Below are positions 11,819-21,217 of a stretch of 64,000 bases of DNA, piece after piece. Below the pieces are notes generated by a model. That model saw only the letters and a program-made list of their open reading frames with translations. It ran no database searches and was not told where the DNA came from. The stretch is from Flammulina velutipes (taxonomy: Eukaryota > Basidiomycota > Agaricomycetes > Agaricales > Physalacriaceae). The stretch spans positions 806,001 through 870,000 of the forward strand of contig CM022368.1 in assembly GCA_011800155.1 (NCBI GenBank), written 5' to 3'. Position numbers and translations under genes: made by a program. Position 1 is the stretch's first letter. Each line of letters opens with the position of its first letter.

Positions 11819-13219
11819 CTAGACGAACTCAGCACTCTTCAGATGCTCACGCAGAATACCATCATGCACCGTCTTGAGCGTCACCGCCGTCGCCTTCGTG
11901 TCCGTGACGCTGGTCGGGTACAGGTACACTGCTCTCGACGCTCCAGGAGGGTTGTTCGCCCTGACGACATCCTTGAACTTGTCCCTCATCCACTTGACTA
12001 CAGGTCCAACCTCGTTATCGCCCGTATAAGTCGTCACAAACGCCGAGAACTGCACGCCCTTGCGCAGTTTCCGCTTGAGCAGGTCGCACTTGTTGAGAAA
12101 GACGATAAGGGTAGTTCGGGCGAGTAGTTTGCTGCTGACGACGTATCGCCAGATTTTCATGGTGTCGTCTAGGCGGTTGGTGTTGGGGTCTTCGGATAGG
12201 TTGGTATCGAACGGGGATAGCGCTGATGTCGCTGTTAGATCAAGATGGGAGTTAGAGGGAACTGAACATACGGGCTAGGAAGATGATAGCATTGATGTTT
12301 TCGAAGAAGGGCAACCATGCGTGTCGGAGCGTGCGACACCCTCCCACGTCGTAGATGATCCATTCTTTGCCGTAGTCTGGATGGACGCCCACAGTGTCTG
12401 TGTGTTTAGTTAGCTTCGTGCGTAGTTAGAGAGGGTGATATACTTGACTCACGACTCCCGCTGAATTGTATTCGCCATTCCTGAACGCCTGTCGTGCGAA
12501 GTCTTGCTCTGATCACGTCGTCATCAGAGGGGACGTAGTCAAGAGCGCAGATACGGTCCAGGTCGTCGAGGAAGAAACCTGGCGTTTCTTCTATTCCCAG
12601 GAGCTCTGACTCGGAACGCGCCTTGGTCGCTTCAAGGCGCGATTTAAAGGAAGAGTAGAGGGTCTGTATGTCCGGAAGACAAGCGAAAAGAATGGACTGG
12701 GCTTCCGAGTCGTCAATGGCTGGGAGAGACGACATGGTACGAACGAATAGCTCTGGCGTGTGGCCAGAGTTCGGCGCTGGTTCGGTGGCAGCCGCGCCAA
12801 AGCGACGCATAAGATCACCTTCTACTCGTTTCAGAGGGCCGAGACGAAGATTGAGGAGGTGGTCGTCCGATTGTTCGAGCAGCCAATGGACGGAGCGAAT
12901 GACGTTGAGCTGGACCACAGAACGCCAGGAAGCGCGTTCCTTCGTCCATCCCTCAGCATCGTACGCGAGTCTAAAGTCTGGCATAAATATTAGTAATGAA
13001 TTGGAATAAAGCCTATGGAATTGACGCACTTTTCAACGTCGTACTTTTCCCAGACTCGCTCTGACCGAGTAGAAGAACCTTGACGAGGCTCTTTTCCCGC
13101 TTGTCGCGCTTCTTCTTCTCGGCCTTGATAGCGTCGTCGATAGCATCACTTACGCGTTGAGCCTCCGCGCTGGGATGAGTGAGAGCGGCCAGAGGATCGT
13201 AGTCGTTGAGGATGGCCAT
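11819..13219 (-). CDS. G-protein alpha subunit, expanded fungal type
   Basis: Four exons (13219-13030, 12977-12453, 12397-12272, 12231-11819) encode about 417 residues. The P-loop reads GQSESGKST. The switch I region reads RARLRTTGV, keeping the Arg and Thr. Switch II reads YDVGGCRTLRHAW, so the catalytic Gln of DVGGQ is a Cys. NKCD is the guanine-specificity motif, and the late TCA-type motif is changed to TSVTDT. The N-terminus chosen (MAILNDYDPLAAL) matches the usual position before the AQRVSDAID helix; it has no Gly2, so no N-myristoylation is expected. A helical insertion of about 60 residues separates the P-loop helix from switch I. Mushroom genomes carry many such divergent G-alphas; roles in mating or nutrient signalling are inference. 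The duplicated unit begins only about 245 bases upstream of the start. Confidence 0.9.
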
Positions 13220-14089
13220 CCTCGCGGACGTCTGAGATTCGCGCGTTTGAGCCGTGCTCGTCGTGGTCAGTCGCCAACCGTCGTTTTGATTGATGGGAAC
13301 GTCTTCTTTTTCCCAGGCCAATGACAGACTGTAAATGAGGGGCGTCCGACTAGCATCCACACGCCAACTAACAAAAAAAGGTTATAAACAACACCGTTCG
13401 TGGTGGAGGTCGAGGATTGCGATCGTACCCGTCAATTTATCTCCGGAAGGTAATTGGAAATGCACCCTCGGTACGGTAATTTCAAACATTCAACTTGCAC
13501 TATCTCACGGTTCTATCTACTTGTACTTTGCGTCTTAAAGGTGAGGCTTAAGTTGGGATGGCAGAGAACCTGGACCTGCAGTACGGGCTCATGGGACGAC
13601 CGAAAGCAATTTTTTTTGTTTTCATAATTACAGCACCGTCGGCCGTGGCGCCACACGATCGAAGCCAGACATCGCGCCCGATGGAAGGCTTATCAGCGTG
13701 CTCAAAAAAGCACAACACTGTCATTGTTCTTTTCTTCTCCACGGCCCGAAATTGAGACACGCTAAGCCATTGCATAAGGTGCGCCGCTGCCACCTGAGCA
13801 GTAGTACCGTCTCGTGGTTCAGATATGAACTACTCAGTCCCTACCGTCACCATGCATCGCTTGGGCCGTTTAATTGGAGGCTCGGCAGGATATATTCCAC
13901 CCGTCAGATCCAGCGGGATACCGTAATACTTGGCTTTTCGTCTATCTTTCAAATGTATTGAACTTGTGGTATCATTAGGCGTTCAAGAGCCGCCATGATA
14001 CGCTATGGCTGGATGATACCTACGGAAATTATAATACCTATAGGTGAAGAACGATGACTCTGGTACCCTGTAGCTACATTGACAGGGTT

Positions 14090-14119
14090 GCGGAGATGTG
14101 TGTGGCGTCTACACAAATG
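14090..14119 (+). repeat. Short repeat shared with the right junction of copy 1
   Basis: A 30-base stretch containing GCGGAGATGTG and TGGCGTCTACACA recurs at 17456-17485 with two changes, just outside the right end of the duplication. It is also present in copy 2 near 56560-56590 in reverse orientation. Confidence 0.6.
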
Positions 14120-14357
14120 CATTCTTGTTAGACTTGTGGCACATCCATACAATAATCGCGAAGTCTGAGATATACAAAATCTGTTCTTGTCGAGCGAGCG
14201 AGCGCCACAGATAGACGGCCCGGCCTGCCGAGATAATTGAACAGGGTCACATGTTCAATCACACTCTCGCCGCCACCACCATTGTCGTCTCTTTCTGAGC
14301 CTCTTGAACAATAAAAATTGTGAGTAAACATGATACAACAGCGCGCGCAGGCAATGC

Positions 14358-14364
14358 TATAAAG
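14358..14364 (+). promoter_or_regulatory. TATA-like box of FunK1 copy 1
   Basis: TATAAAG lies about 57-63 bases before the start codon at 14421. The same element is conserved in copy 2 (56314-56320, other strand). Confidence 0.45.
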
Positions 14365-14420
14365 CAATTGTCTGCTGCCATCCTTTGCTCTTACTTTCAA
14401 CGAATTATTTTCTGACAACG

Positions 14421-17040
14421 ATGGCAGATCAACCAGCTGTCTCTAGGAACGCAACTCCTCCTCCGAACGCAAATCCCAGCCAGGACGCGGTCGACAGCAC
14501 GCCCATCCGGCGAAAACTCACTGCGCACACTGCGTTTGCTATCAAGATTCCCGAAATGAAGGAAGCTCAGCAGAAGCTTGTTAGGGAAACGCAAGGTCAT
14601 TACATTGGTCCTATGCCTCCACACCTGTTCCTCGACGAATTCATGCCATGGAACGACAAGACGCCACTGAAGTTTCGCAATATGGAGCCCTCCGACGAGC
14701 GTGTCGCGTCGCTTCAGGCAATGGATGGACTTGCTGAGAATAAGCGGTATGCTAAATTTGTACGTTCTTCGTATGCTTAAACCTATGTGCACCCCGAACT
14801 CATTTAACTGCAGATCGACGCTCTATCTGGATGGCCTCAAGATGACTACAATGCAAACAACAAGAGGTTTATCACATGCCCTCTTGTTCTCAAAGACAGT
14901 CACAGTTATCGCGACAAGTCGTGCTCTCTTGGGGTCGACATAACTGGATACCATCCCACCAAGCCTCGCGTTCCTCGAAACACTGAACAGATGATGGATT
15001 TTGCAAATGCCGAAACCTGGAACGAAGACAAAGCTTCTGAGCACGCAGACGCTTTTGTTGACGGAGAAGGAGCCTACAACGGCAACGATTACATCAAATT
15101 CTTCTCAGGAGGCCCCAATGGCGAACAGGAGCGTGACGGAGATACAGACCTCGAATCCGGCGAGGAGGAAGATGAGGAAGACTTGGATGTTGCCGATGAC
15201 GGTGATGTCCCTCGAGAGGAATCCGTCGACGACGAAGAAGAAACTACTCCTGATGCTGCGCTCGAACCAGACGAGGAATATCCATTCGAAAACAGCACTA
15301 TCAAGGGATCTATGTCTCGAGGTCAGATGGCCAGCTACGCAGGCGCTACCATGACGTCCCAATACCGCGGACATCTGTTTTCGACATTCACCTTCGGTCG
15401 GTATGCACGTTTTATCCGTTGGGATCGCTCTGCTGCCATTGTTAGCGCTCGCTTCGACTTTGTGGAACACCCCGGAATCCTATTCGATTTCTATAAGCGG
15501 TTCTCGCAGCTCAGCGAAGAACAACGAGGTATCGATCCCAATGTCAAACCGGCGACACGGGCTCAAGGACAGCGAGCTCGGAAGGCCCTCAAGCGTTTTG
15601 CTCCCGTCTGCTGGACTGGTCGTGCCTGCGATCTCTTCAAAAAACAGGTTGACATCGCTACCATGTCGTTTCTGCGGATGCGGTTCGAGGGCGCCTGGTA
15701 TATCACAGCTGCACCGTACTGCGACCCTGCTGGATTCTCGCCATTCGGCCGCTCGTCTCGAGCACGGACTGTCTATCCTGACGCCAGCTCGAGCACGGAC
15801 CCTCGCGACGATCTCCGGTACATGAAGGATTATTTCCGTGAAGAGTCGCCGCACACGTATCCGGAGGCCCAGATTTATCGTCTTCTCAAGGAGCACCAGG
15901 TCGAGCACGTTGCGGAGATGACGAATGGGGGCGATTCCGACCTGGAGAGGACCATTGGCCACACGATGACGGATCGTGACTGGGTCGCTCCTCGGAAGAA
16001 ACTTCTGCGTGTAAGGGAACTTATCCACCATGTCCTTCTCTTGAAGACCATTGGGCGCAGTCTGATCACGTTCCGGACGGCGCGAGACCTTGTTACATGC
16101 ATTGCCGACGCCATGGAAGGTAAGCAGTTTTTCCATCAACCTTATCACTGAAGCTAATTCGCCCCAGGACATTCCCAAGCATTGGATAAATGCTCTATCC
16201 TTCACCGGGACATCAGCGTTGGAAATATAATGATGACGCTAGACCCCGCTAACAGACGAGGATTCCTAATTGACTGGGACCATTGTGTTGTTTTAAGACT
16301 CGTCAACTCACAACCTCGTATCAGACGTGTCCTTCGCACGGTATGTTTTATTTTCTTAATTATATGGACACGTTCCTCATACAATTCTACAGGGCACTTG
16401 GCAATTTCTTTCGGCGCGCCTGGTTGACGCTCCACACGAAGAACATACTGCTGTCGATGACCGTGAATCTGCCCTCCACGTCCTCATGTGGTGTGCTCTT
16501 CGTTTCCTTCGCCACAACTTGACACCACAGAGGCTGTTGGGAAAACTAGCCGTATTCGACGAATGCGTCGAGCTTGAAGATTGTCCTAGCACCGGAGGCG
16601 GGAACAAGAGGGGCATAGTTCGTGGTGGCCTTGATACGAAGTTCGAACACCATGCCTTGACGAAACTGATCGACCAGTTATGCGCAGCATTCGCAACTCG
16701 TTATTCGTCGAAGCCAGACGTCCCTGAAGACGCAACGGCTCGTGAAATACAAATACTACAATATGCAACGGAAGACTGGGAAGAGAATTGGGCGAACCTG
16801 CACGAGTCAGACTGGCTTTACACGACCATGAGGCGATTTGCTGAAAAGCTGCCTATTTTGGAGGATGAGAAGCAGATGGATTGGAAGGACAACGGGATAT
16901 TGGGCAAAAGGACTTTGGGGGCGACCGAGTTCCTCAACAATGCGAAATTCCATGATGGGTTTGGTCCCACCACCTCGAATAGCTTGAACGCTGCCTCTGA
17001 AGCGGTGCCAGAGAGCGCTCCGAAACGCCAGCGCAGATAG
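14421..17040 (+). CDS. FunK1-type fungal protein kinase, copy 1
   Basis: Four exons (14421-14759, 14814-16119, 16168-16340, 16393-17040) give 821 residues. Order: a disordered N-terminus; the FunK1 N-terminal region (HYIGPMPPHLFLDEF); an acidic segment rich in Asp/Glu at about 15130-15290; the kinase core with HRDISVGN in exon 3, LIDWD in place of DFG, and GTWQFLS at the start of exon 4; and a basic tail PKRQRR resembling a nuclear signal. The HRD Asp and the following Asn are present, so activity is possible. Copy 2 (53636-56257) is almost identical through exons 1-3 but differs at roughly 45 of about 185 residues in exon 4. A TATA-like box is conserved. Targets of this family are mostly unknown. 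Confidence 0.9.
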
Positions 17041-17170
17041 GCGTCGATTTCGTTGTATTTCTATGTTTATCTACTACTCGTGAATGTACGTATGTATCAT
17101 AAAAAAAGAGCCTCTCAGGGAGAATTCAATCCTTGAAATGGAACGTGGCGTATCCGGAAATACTATTCTC

Positions 17171-17182
17171 AGGGTTAGGGTT
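17171..17182 (+). promoter_or_regulatory. Telobox-like AGGGTTAGGGTT before the COG6-type start codon
   Basis: Two TTAGGG-like units lie 4 bases before the ATG of the COG6 fragment and are conserved at the real COG6 (about 53487-53498, reverse strand). Such boxes can bind Myb/Tbf1-type factors in other fungi; function here is inference. Confidence 0.3.
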
Positions 17183-17185
17183 CCA

Positions 17186-17620
17186 ATGCCTTCGACCTTA
17201 CACTCACCAACGCTCGACCGCAAAGCGACGCCAGCGCGCAATCCTGTTCATTCACGTCTTTACAAAGTACTTGGTACGAGCTTCGATGACGAATCAACGA
17301 AACAGGCGCTATCAACTCTATCGGAACTCTATGAGAATCTAAAGGCGCAAGTACAGGACGACGATGAATCTGCGACCGTCGACGATATTGCTACGCGCGC
17401 TAGGAATCTGAGGAAGGACTTGGAGCTGAAATTGGCTGAAGGGGGCCGCAGAGATGCGGAGATGTGCGTGGCGTCTACACAGATGTGTTGTTGTCAAACT
17501 GCATTGTGTCAACGACGCGCTTACGATCAAAAATCATTAGTAAAAAAGGGACTTCCTCTTGGATTTGTTGTTATCATCCGTGTCGGCCAAATATGCATTA
17601 AATATAGCACGAATCGTTGA
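17186..17620 (+). pseudogene. COG6 5' fragment fused to unrelated sequence
   Basis: From the ATG at 17186 about 85 codons match the N-terminus of COG6 at 53482 (MPSTLHSPTLDRK onward, with a few substitutions and a small in-frame change near RNLRKD against RKYLRKD). Similarity stops near 17443. The frame then runs on for about 57 codons of unrelated, Cys-rich sequence to a stop at 17620. All COG6 domains after this point are missing, so no Golgi function is expected. The leader, including AGGGTTAGGGTT just before the ATG, was copied too, so transcription is possible. Confidence 0.85.
17456..17485 (+). repeat. Relic of the unit's 5' region at the copy 1 right junction
   Basis: Thirty bases match 14090-14119 with two changes, and weak similarity continues for about 20 more. 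It begins about 12 bases after the end of the COG6 homology. Confidence 0.55.
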
Positions 17621-18104
17621 ATGGACGCCACGAAATGTGTATCAACCTGAGATTAACGAGGGTTTCTTAACATTGAATCCCCAAAAGTTGAAGCCCGATT
17701 AATAGTTCATAGATTTTTATGTCAAGCGCGGTTCCCTGCGGCCGATCAAACATGATTCCATTCTTCGACCGCTGGGCTCTGTATAAGGCAGTGGTGGTGG
17801 ATTTTGTTAAGGTGAAACAGCTTACAACAAAGGATATCCTGAGATAGATTTGTGTTCTCTCTTTCTGTGGCGTTCATGATGGGCACGTATTGGTGCGCAG
17901 GAATGCGTCATTGCTTAAGCGCTTAACCGTCGGCCGAGCCCTAGGTATGTGATCGTTCCTGAAATAGCGGTGAACAACGCTACCTGTATTTGGTTACTAA
18001 AATACAAGCACTTGTCAAAGGATGCCCAGACAAGTACAACTGTACACTAATAGAAAGAAAGTATGTAGAACAGAGATACGGCTAGGAGAAGTAACCAAGC
18101 GATG
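17621..18104. other. Convergent intergenic region
   Basis: About 480 bases between the chimeric fragment and the end of the zinc-cluster gene; no feature recognised. Confidence 0.4.
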
Positions 18105-19366
18105 CTATGAGATATCAAACTCTGCATGCTGCGATATCCAACTCATCATATTATCGTAATTTGAGCCCTCGTCCCATTGACAATCCCAAATCGAGCTCGT
18201 CCCTGTCGTCCAATCCAACCATCCAATCCACCTCGCATCGAGCACGCTCACAATCCTCGACAACTCTCCTTCCCAGTCTTTCTTCGTCCACCACGGTCCA
18301 TCCATCCTCTGCATTATCGCGCAATAATGCCCAAGCAAGATCATCGCGCGGGGACGGCGCTCCGCCAGCAGGACCATGAAAGAGTCACTCGCGAGGATCA
18401 ACCAGAAGAACGCGGCATGCATATGGTAGTCTGGGTACCACGATGCGACCCACGAGCGTCGAAGGAATGAGATGGCATGCTGGTACGTTGCAGAGGTCGC
18501 CGCATCACGGACCTCGTCCAGGTCTGGCGCACCACATATAGGGAGGGGCAGTGTTGATAACGATTGGGGAAACGGATACGACGGGTCCACGGGGTCGTGT
18601 AAATCTAAAGGTGCCGCTATCCATGGGATTAGAGGTGAGATGACCCCGTCCTGGAGACTGGACCATCGGCTCCGGAACGTCGACGATGTCCCTCGGAGGA
18701 TACATAGCCAGTCGCTGGGAGTGTGTACAGAATGTGAAGTCGAAAACCCGTATATCCCGATGAGTATCTGGGACACAAATCGTGTTCCGTCGTCTACGAA
18801 GTCCGCATTGGTCGGGAGTGAATTTATAGCTTCGTTAAAGTGCGTGATGGCCGACAGTGAGTATTGGTCGGCAGATGGATGGTGGGGATTTAGCGTATAG
18901 AGATGAAGAGCCGACACAGCAAGGATGGAATGGAGGAGGTATGTGTTGTTCGTTGATACTGCGATGCGCGGGATAGTGATCTTCCAGGCTTCGAGCGCTA
19001 CGGGTTCTTCGCAGAATGTAAAGCAGGTGCTAGCCGTGTATTGGTGCATTAGTTCCAGGCTACCTCGATCTAATGTGGTCGTAGACATGATCGAGGGCAA
19101 GCACGGCATATCCTGTAGGCTATTAGAGCGAGAATGCGACTTGGGCCGCGCGGAGGGCGAGCCAGGATCTGCCCAGACACATTCAATATCGCGCCGAGAG
19201 CAGTTTTTGCAAACGGGGGAGACCTCATCGCACTAACAGGGAGCGAGATAGTGTTAGAACGGTACAGGGACGGAGGAAACTGAATACGGCGACTTACCTT
19301 TACTTTTCGCCGTCTGCAGGTCCTGCAGCCGTTTCGTGATTTATTGTGGGGTCGGATGGGAGCCAT
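18105..19366 (-). CDS. Zn2Cys6 transcription factor, Upc2-like
   Basis: Two exons, 19366-19298 and 19232-18105, encode 398 residues. The intron splits the zinc cluster; joined, it reads C-x2-C-x6-C-x6-C-x2-C-x6-C (CRTCRRRKVKC, then CKNCSRRDIEC). Near-perfect spacing across the splice supports the model. The start MAPIRPHNKSRNGC places the cluster at the N-terminus as expected. The remainder is the fungal_trans_2-type domain seen in sterol uptake control proteins (HSILAVSALHL near residue 105 and an IGIYGFS segment). Likely a nuclear regulator; targets are unknown. It has no obvious pathway partners in the neighbourhood. Confidence 0.9.
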
Positions 19367-21217
19367 GATGGAATGAGAGAGAGTTTGGTATAATGCGGCC
19401 TGGGCTAAATAGGCAGGACGCATATAATATCAACAGCGCCGGCTCGTCCTGTTGAATGCCCCAAGTGATTCACCGGGTAAGCCAGGACTAGTAGAATAAG
19501 TCGGTTGATCAAAGGATTGATGGTAAACGCTTGAATGAGTTGACGCCCCGTTGTGTCAGGGCATAAACTGTAGCCGTATTCATTCCTCGGCAGATCGTTC
19601 CTAGACCCTCTGTCGTCAACCCCGACTCAAAACTGTGAAATATATTGTAAGTAATATTGCGAGCCATCAAGAAGAATTCACCAACTGTCAGATCAACGTA
19701 ACAGCGCTTGAAGTCCAGCCTTGACGAGAACAAGACTTCACCGCGATAGTTAAGGTTAAGACAGAACCGTTCAAAGCACGTCCAATGCTCTGGAACTATG
19801 ACCGCTTCACTCGGAGGAGTACTTCGGGGAGAAATCCCTGCATCCCGAGCCTGAGCCGCAGAATACGTTAGCTTTCAGATAAAGCGGCTTTCGATTTGCA
19901 GTATACAGGCAGTAGGTTGAGGTGTGTCAGAATCTCCTTCCATCAAGTCAACGAGTGGAGTGGCATCGAAAAGCTGGGCGATAGTGGTGTTACAACATAA
20001 AAAACTTGAAGAGCATTATTTGCTCCGAGAGGAGGCTAACGGTGATCCAGGGTAATTTTAAGTGTGGCACACGAAAATCATCTTTACTTGGATCCACCGC
20101 GGAGGTTAACGTATAAAACATCCGCTTCGGAGATCGCGAGGATTTTTCCGAGGCCTACGACTGGTCCCTATTACCTTGTCTAAAATAGAGATCAGATAAC
20201 CAATAAAGCGATGAAAGGGCAAGCTCACAGATATGCAATGGGACCAATATCCTTGAAGAAATACGGGTCGGTAGCCAATGGAAAATGACGATGGCCAGAC
20301 CAGCTCTAATCTATCGTTCGGTATGATTGTACATGTCACCCTTGTATGCGCATGGAAATATAACTCCCATCTAACCCACGACGAGGCGCAGTCTGATAGG
20401 ACCGCCGAGGACGGCTGGAGCCATTTCTTCTCCTTCTGGGAGACAGCTACAGATCTAGGTCGAGACTTTTGCAGGTGCTCATTTCAACGGAAAGGCGTCG
20501 GAAGCTAGATGAAATCTTCATGATTGTCATATTGGTGAAACAGCTGTCTAAAATCAGACTCGGTGAGCGAAGGAAGAGCGTTGTAGAGTGCTAGAATCAC
20601 ACACCTATTACCACTATGTAATCGAGATAACACACTACATATCCGTTCCGGCGCGAATGAGATAACGGAACGATAAAATTGTGCAGCTAAGAAAAGCGAC
20701 CGGATCCTGCCCATTGATATCACAGCGGTCCTATCTCCAAAATCTGAGTACTGTGGCAGAGAGAACATTGTCGGTGTCGCGTCGTTAGGGAACGGCCAGG
20801 CGACAGGTTTCCGAGCATTGAGAATTCGTGCTGATGAGGGTTACAGAATGAGTGCTATGTGGCTGTGCACCTTGCCCATTGTGATTTGAAATGAAAACGT
20901 ACATGTTAACGAATATGTTCTGTTCACTCTAAGGACGTGCTCTCACGCTGCTCAGCGGCTCATTCACCAGGCTATGCTAACTCAATCACCAAACTCGCCT
21001 TGAAGGTATGTGGGCTCTCTCTATGTAGTATGAAGGACAGGACTGAATCCAACAAGAGAATAAGAATACCGTCCCACCACCTTGAATAATTTGAACGCTC
21101 TAATGGGAGCTTGACCAACATACCACTCCAAAAGCAAGACAGATTATAGATAAGTTACACTACGACAGCAACGATACAAATAAACAACGACATATCTAGA
21201 TAGATAGATAAGTTGAC
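19367..21217. other. Long region with possible gene remnants
   Basis: About 1.85 kb between the zinc-cluster gene start and the M16 protease end. It contains the possible broken gene at 19509-20768 described separately and a short TAGA repeat at about 21196-21210. Confidence 0.4.
19509..20768 (-). pseudogene. Possible degraded gene, unknown family
   Basis: Several minus-strand frames look coding but do not join into one gene. The clearest runs from about 19880 to a stop at 19509 and includes PEHWTCFERFCLNLNYRGEV, then FFLMARNITYNIFHSF. In the same frame a TGA separates it from MEGDSDTPQPTACILQ, and another piece at 20768-20505 contains FAPERICSVLSRLHSGNRC. Either there are introns I could not place or this is a decayed gene. 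No family was recognised. Confidence 0.3.

Larger units (their letters stand above)
13220..14420. other. Gap between G-alpha and FunK1 copy 1; left end of the inverted repeat
   Basis: Positions 13220-13464 are unique and should hold the G-alpha promoter. From 13465 the sequence matches the region upstream of FunK1 copy 2. No other gene is supported. Confidence 0.5.
13465..17443 (+). repeat. Large inverted duplication, copy 1 (FunK1 kinase plus COG6 5' fragment)
   Basis: This segment of about 4 kb matches the reverse complement of 53221-57232. The left end is near CCCTCGGTAC (13465-13474); the right end is near GCTGAAGGG (about 17443), inside what was COG6 exon 1. Similarity read by eye is uneven: about 80% at 13465-13795, nearly identical at 13800-16490, strongly divergent at 16500-16855, high again to 17443. 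The COG6 remnant shows that this is the derived end of the pair. Confidence 0.92.

Noticed and set aside
12610..12650. Similarity of GGTCGCTTCAAGGCGCG to sequence near 32990
   Set aside because: Too short and inexact; the first is inside G-alpha coding sequence. Treated as chance.
15480..16205. Long open frame (241 codons) opposite FunK1 copy 1, also present at copy 2
   Set aside because: It mirrors a conserved coding exon in both copies; the sense strand has the kinase motifs.
13465..17443. Possible transposon carrying a FunK1 kinase
   Set aside because: No terminal inverted repeats, target-site duplication, transposase or reverse transcriptase was seen at the ends; segmental duplication explains it better.
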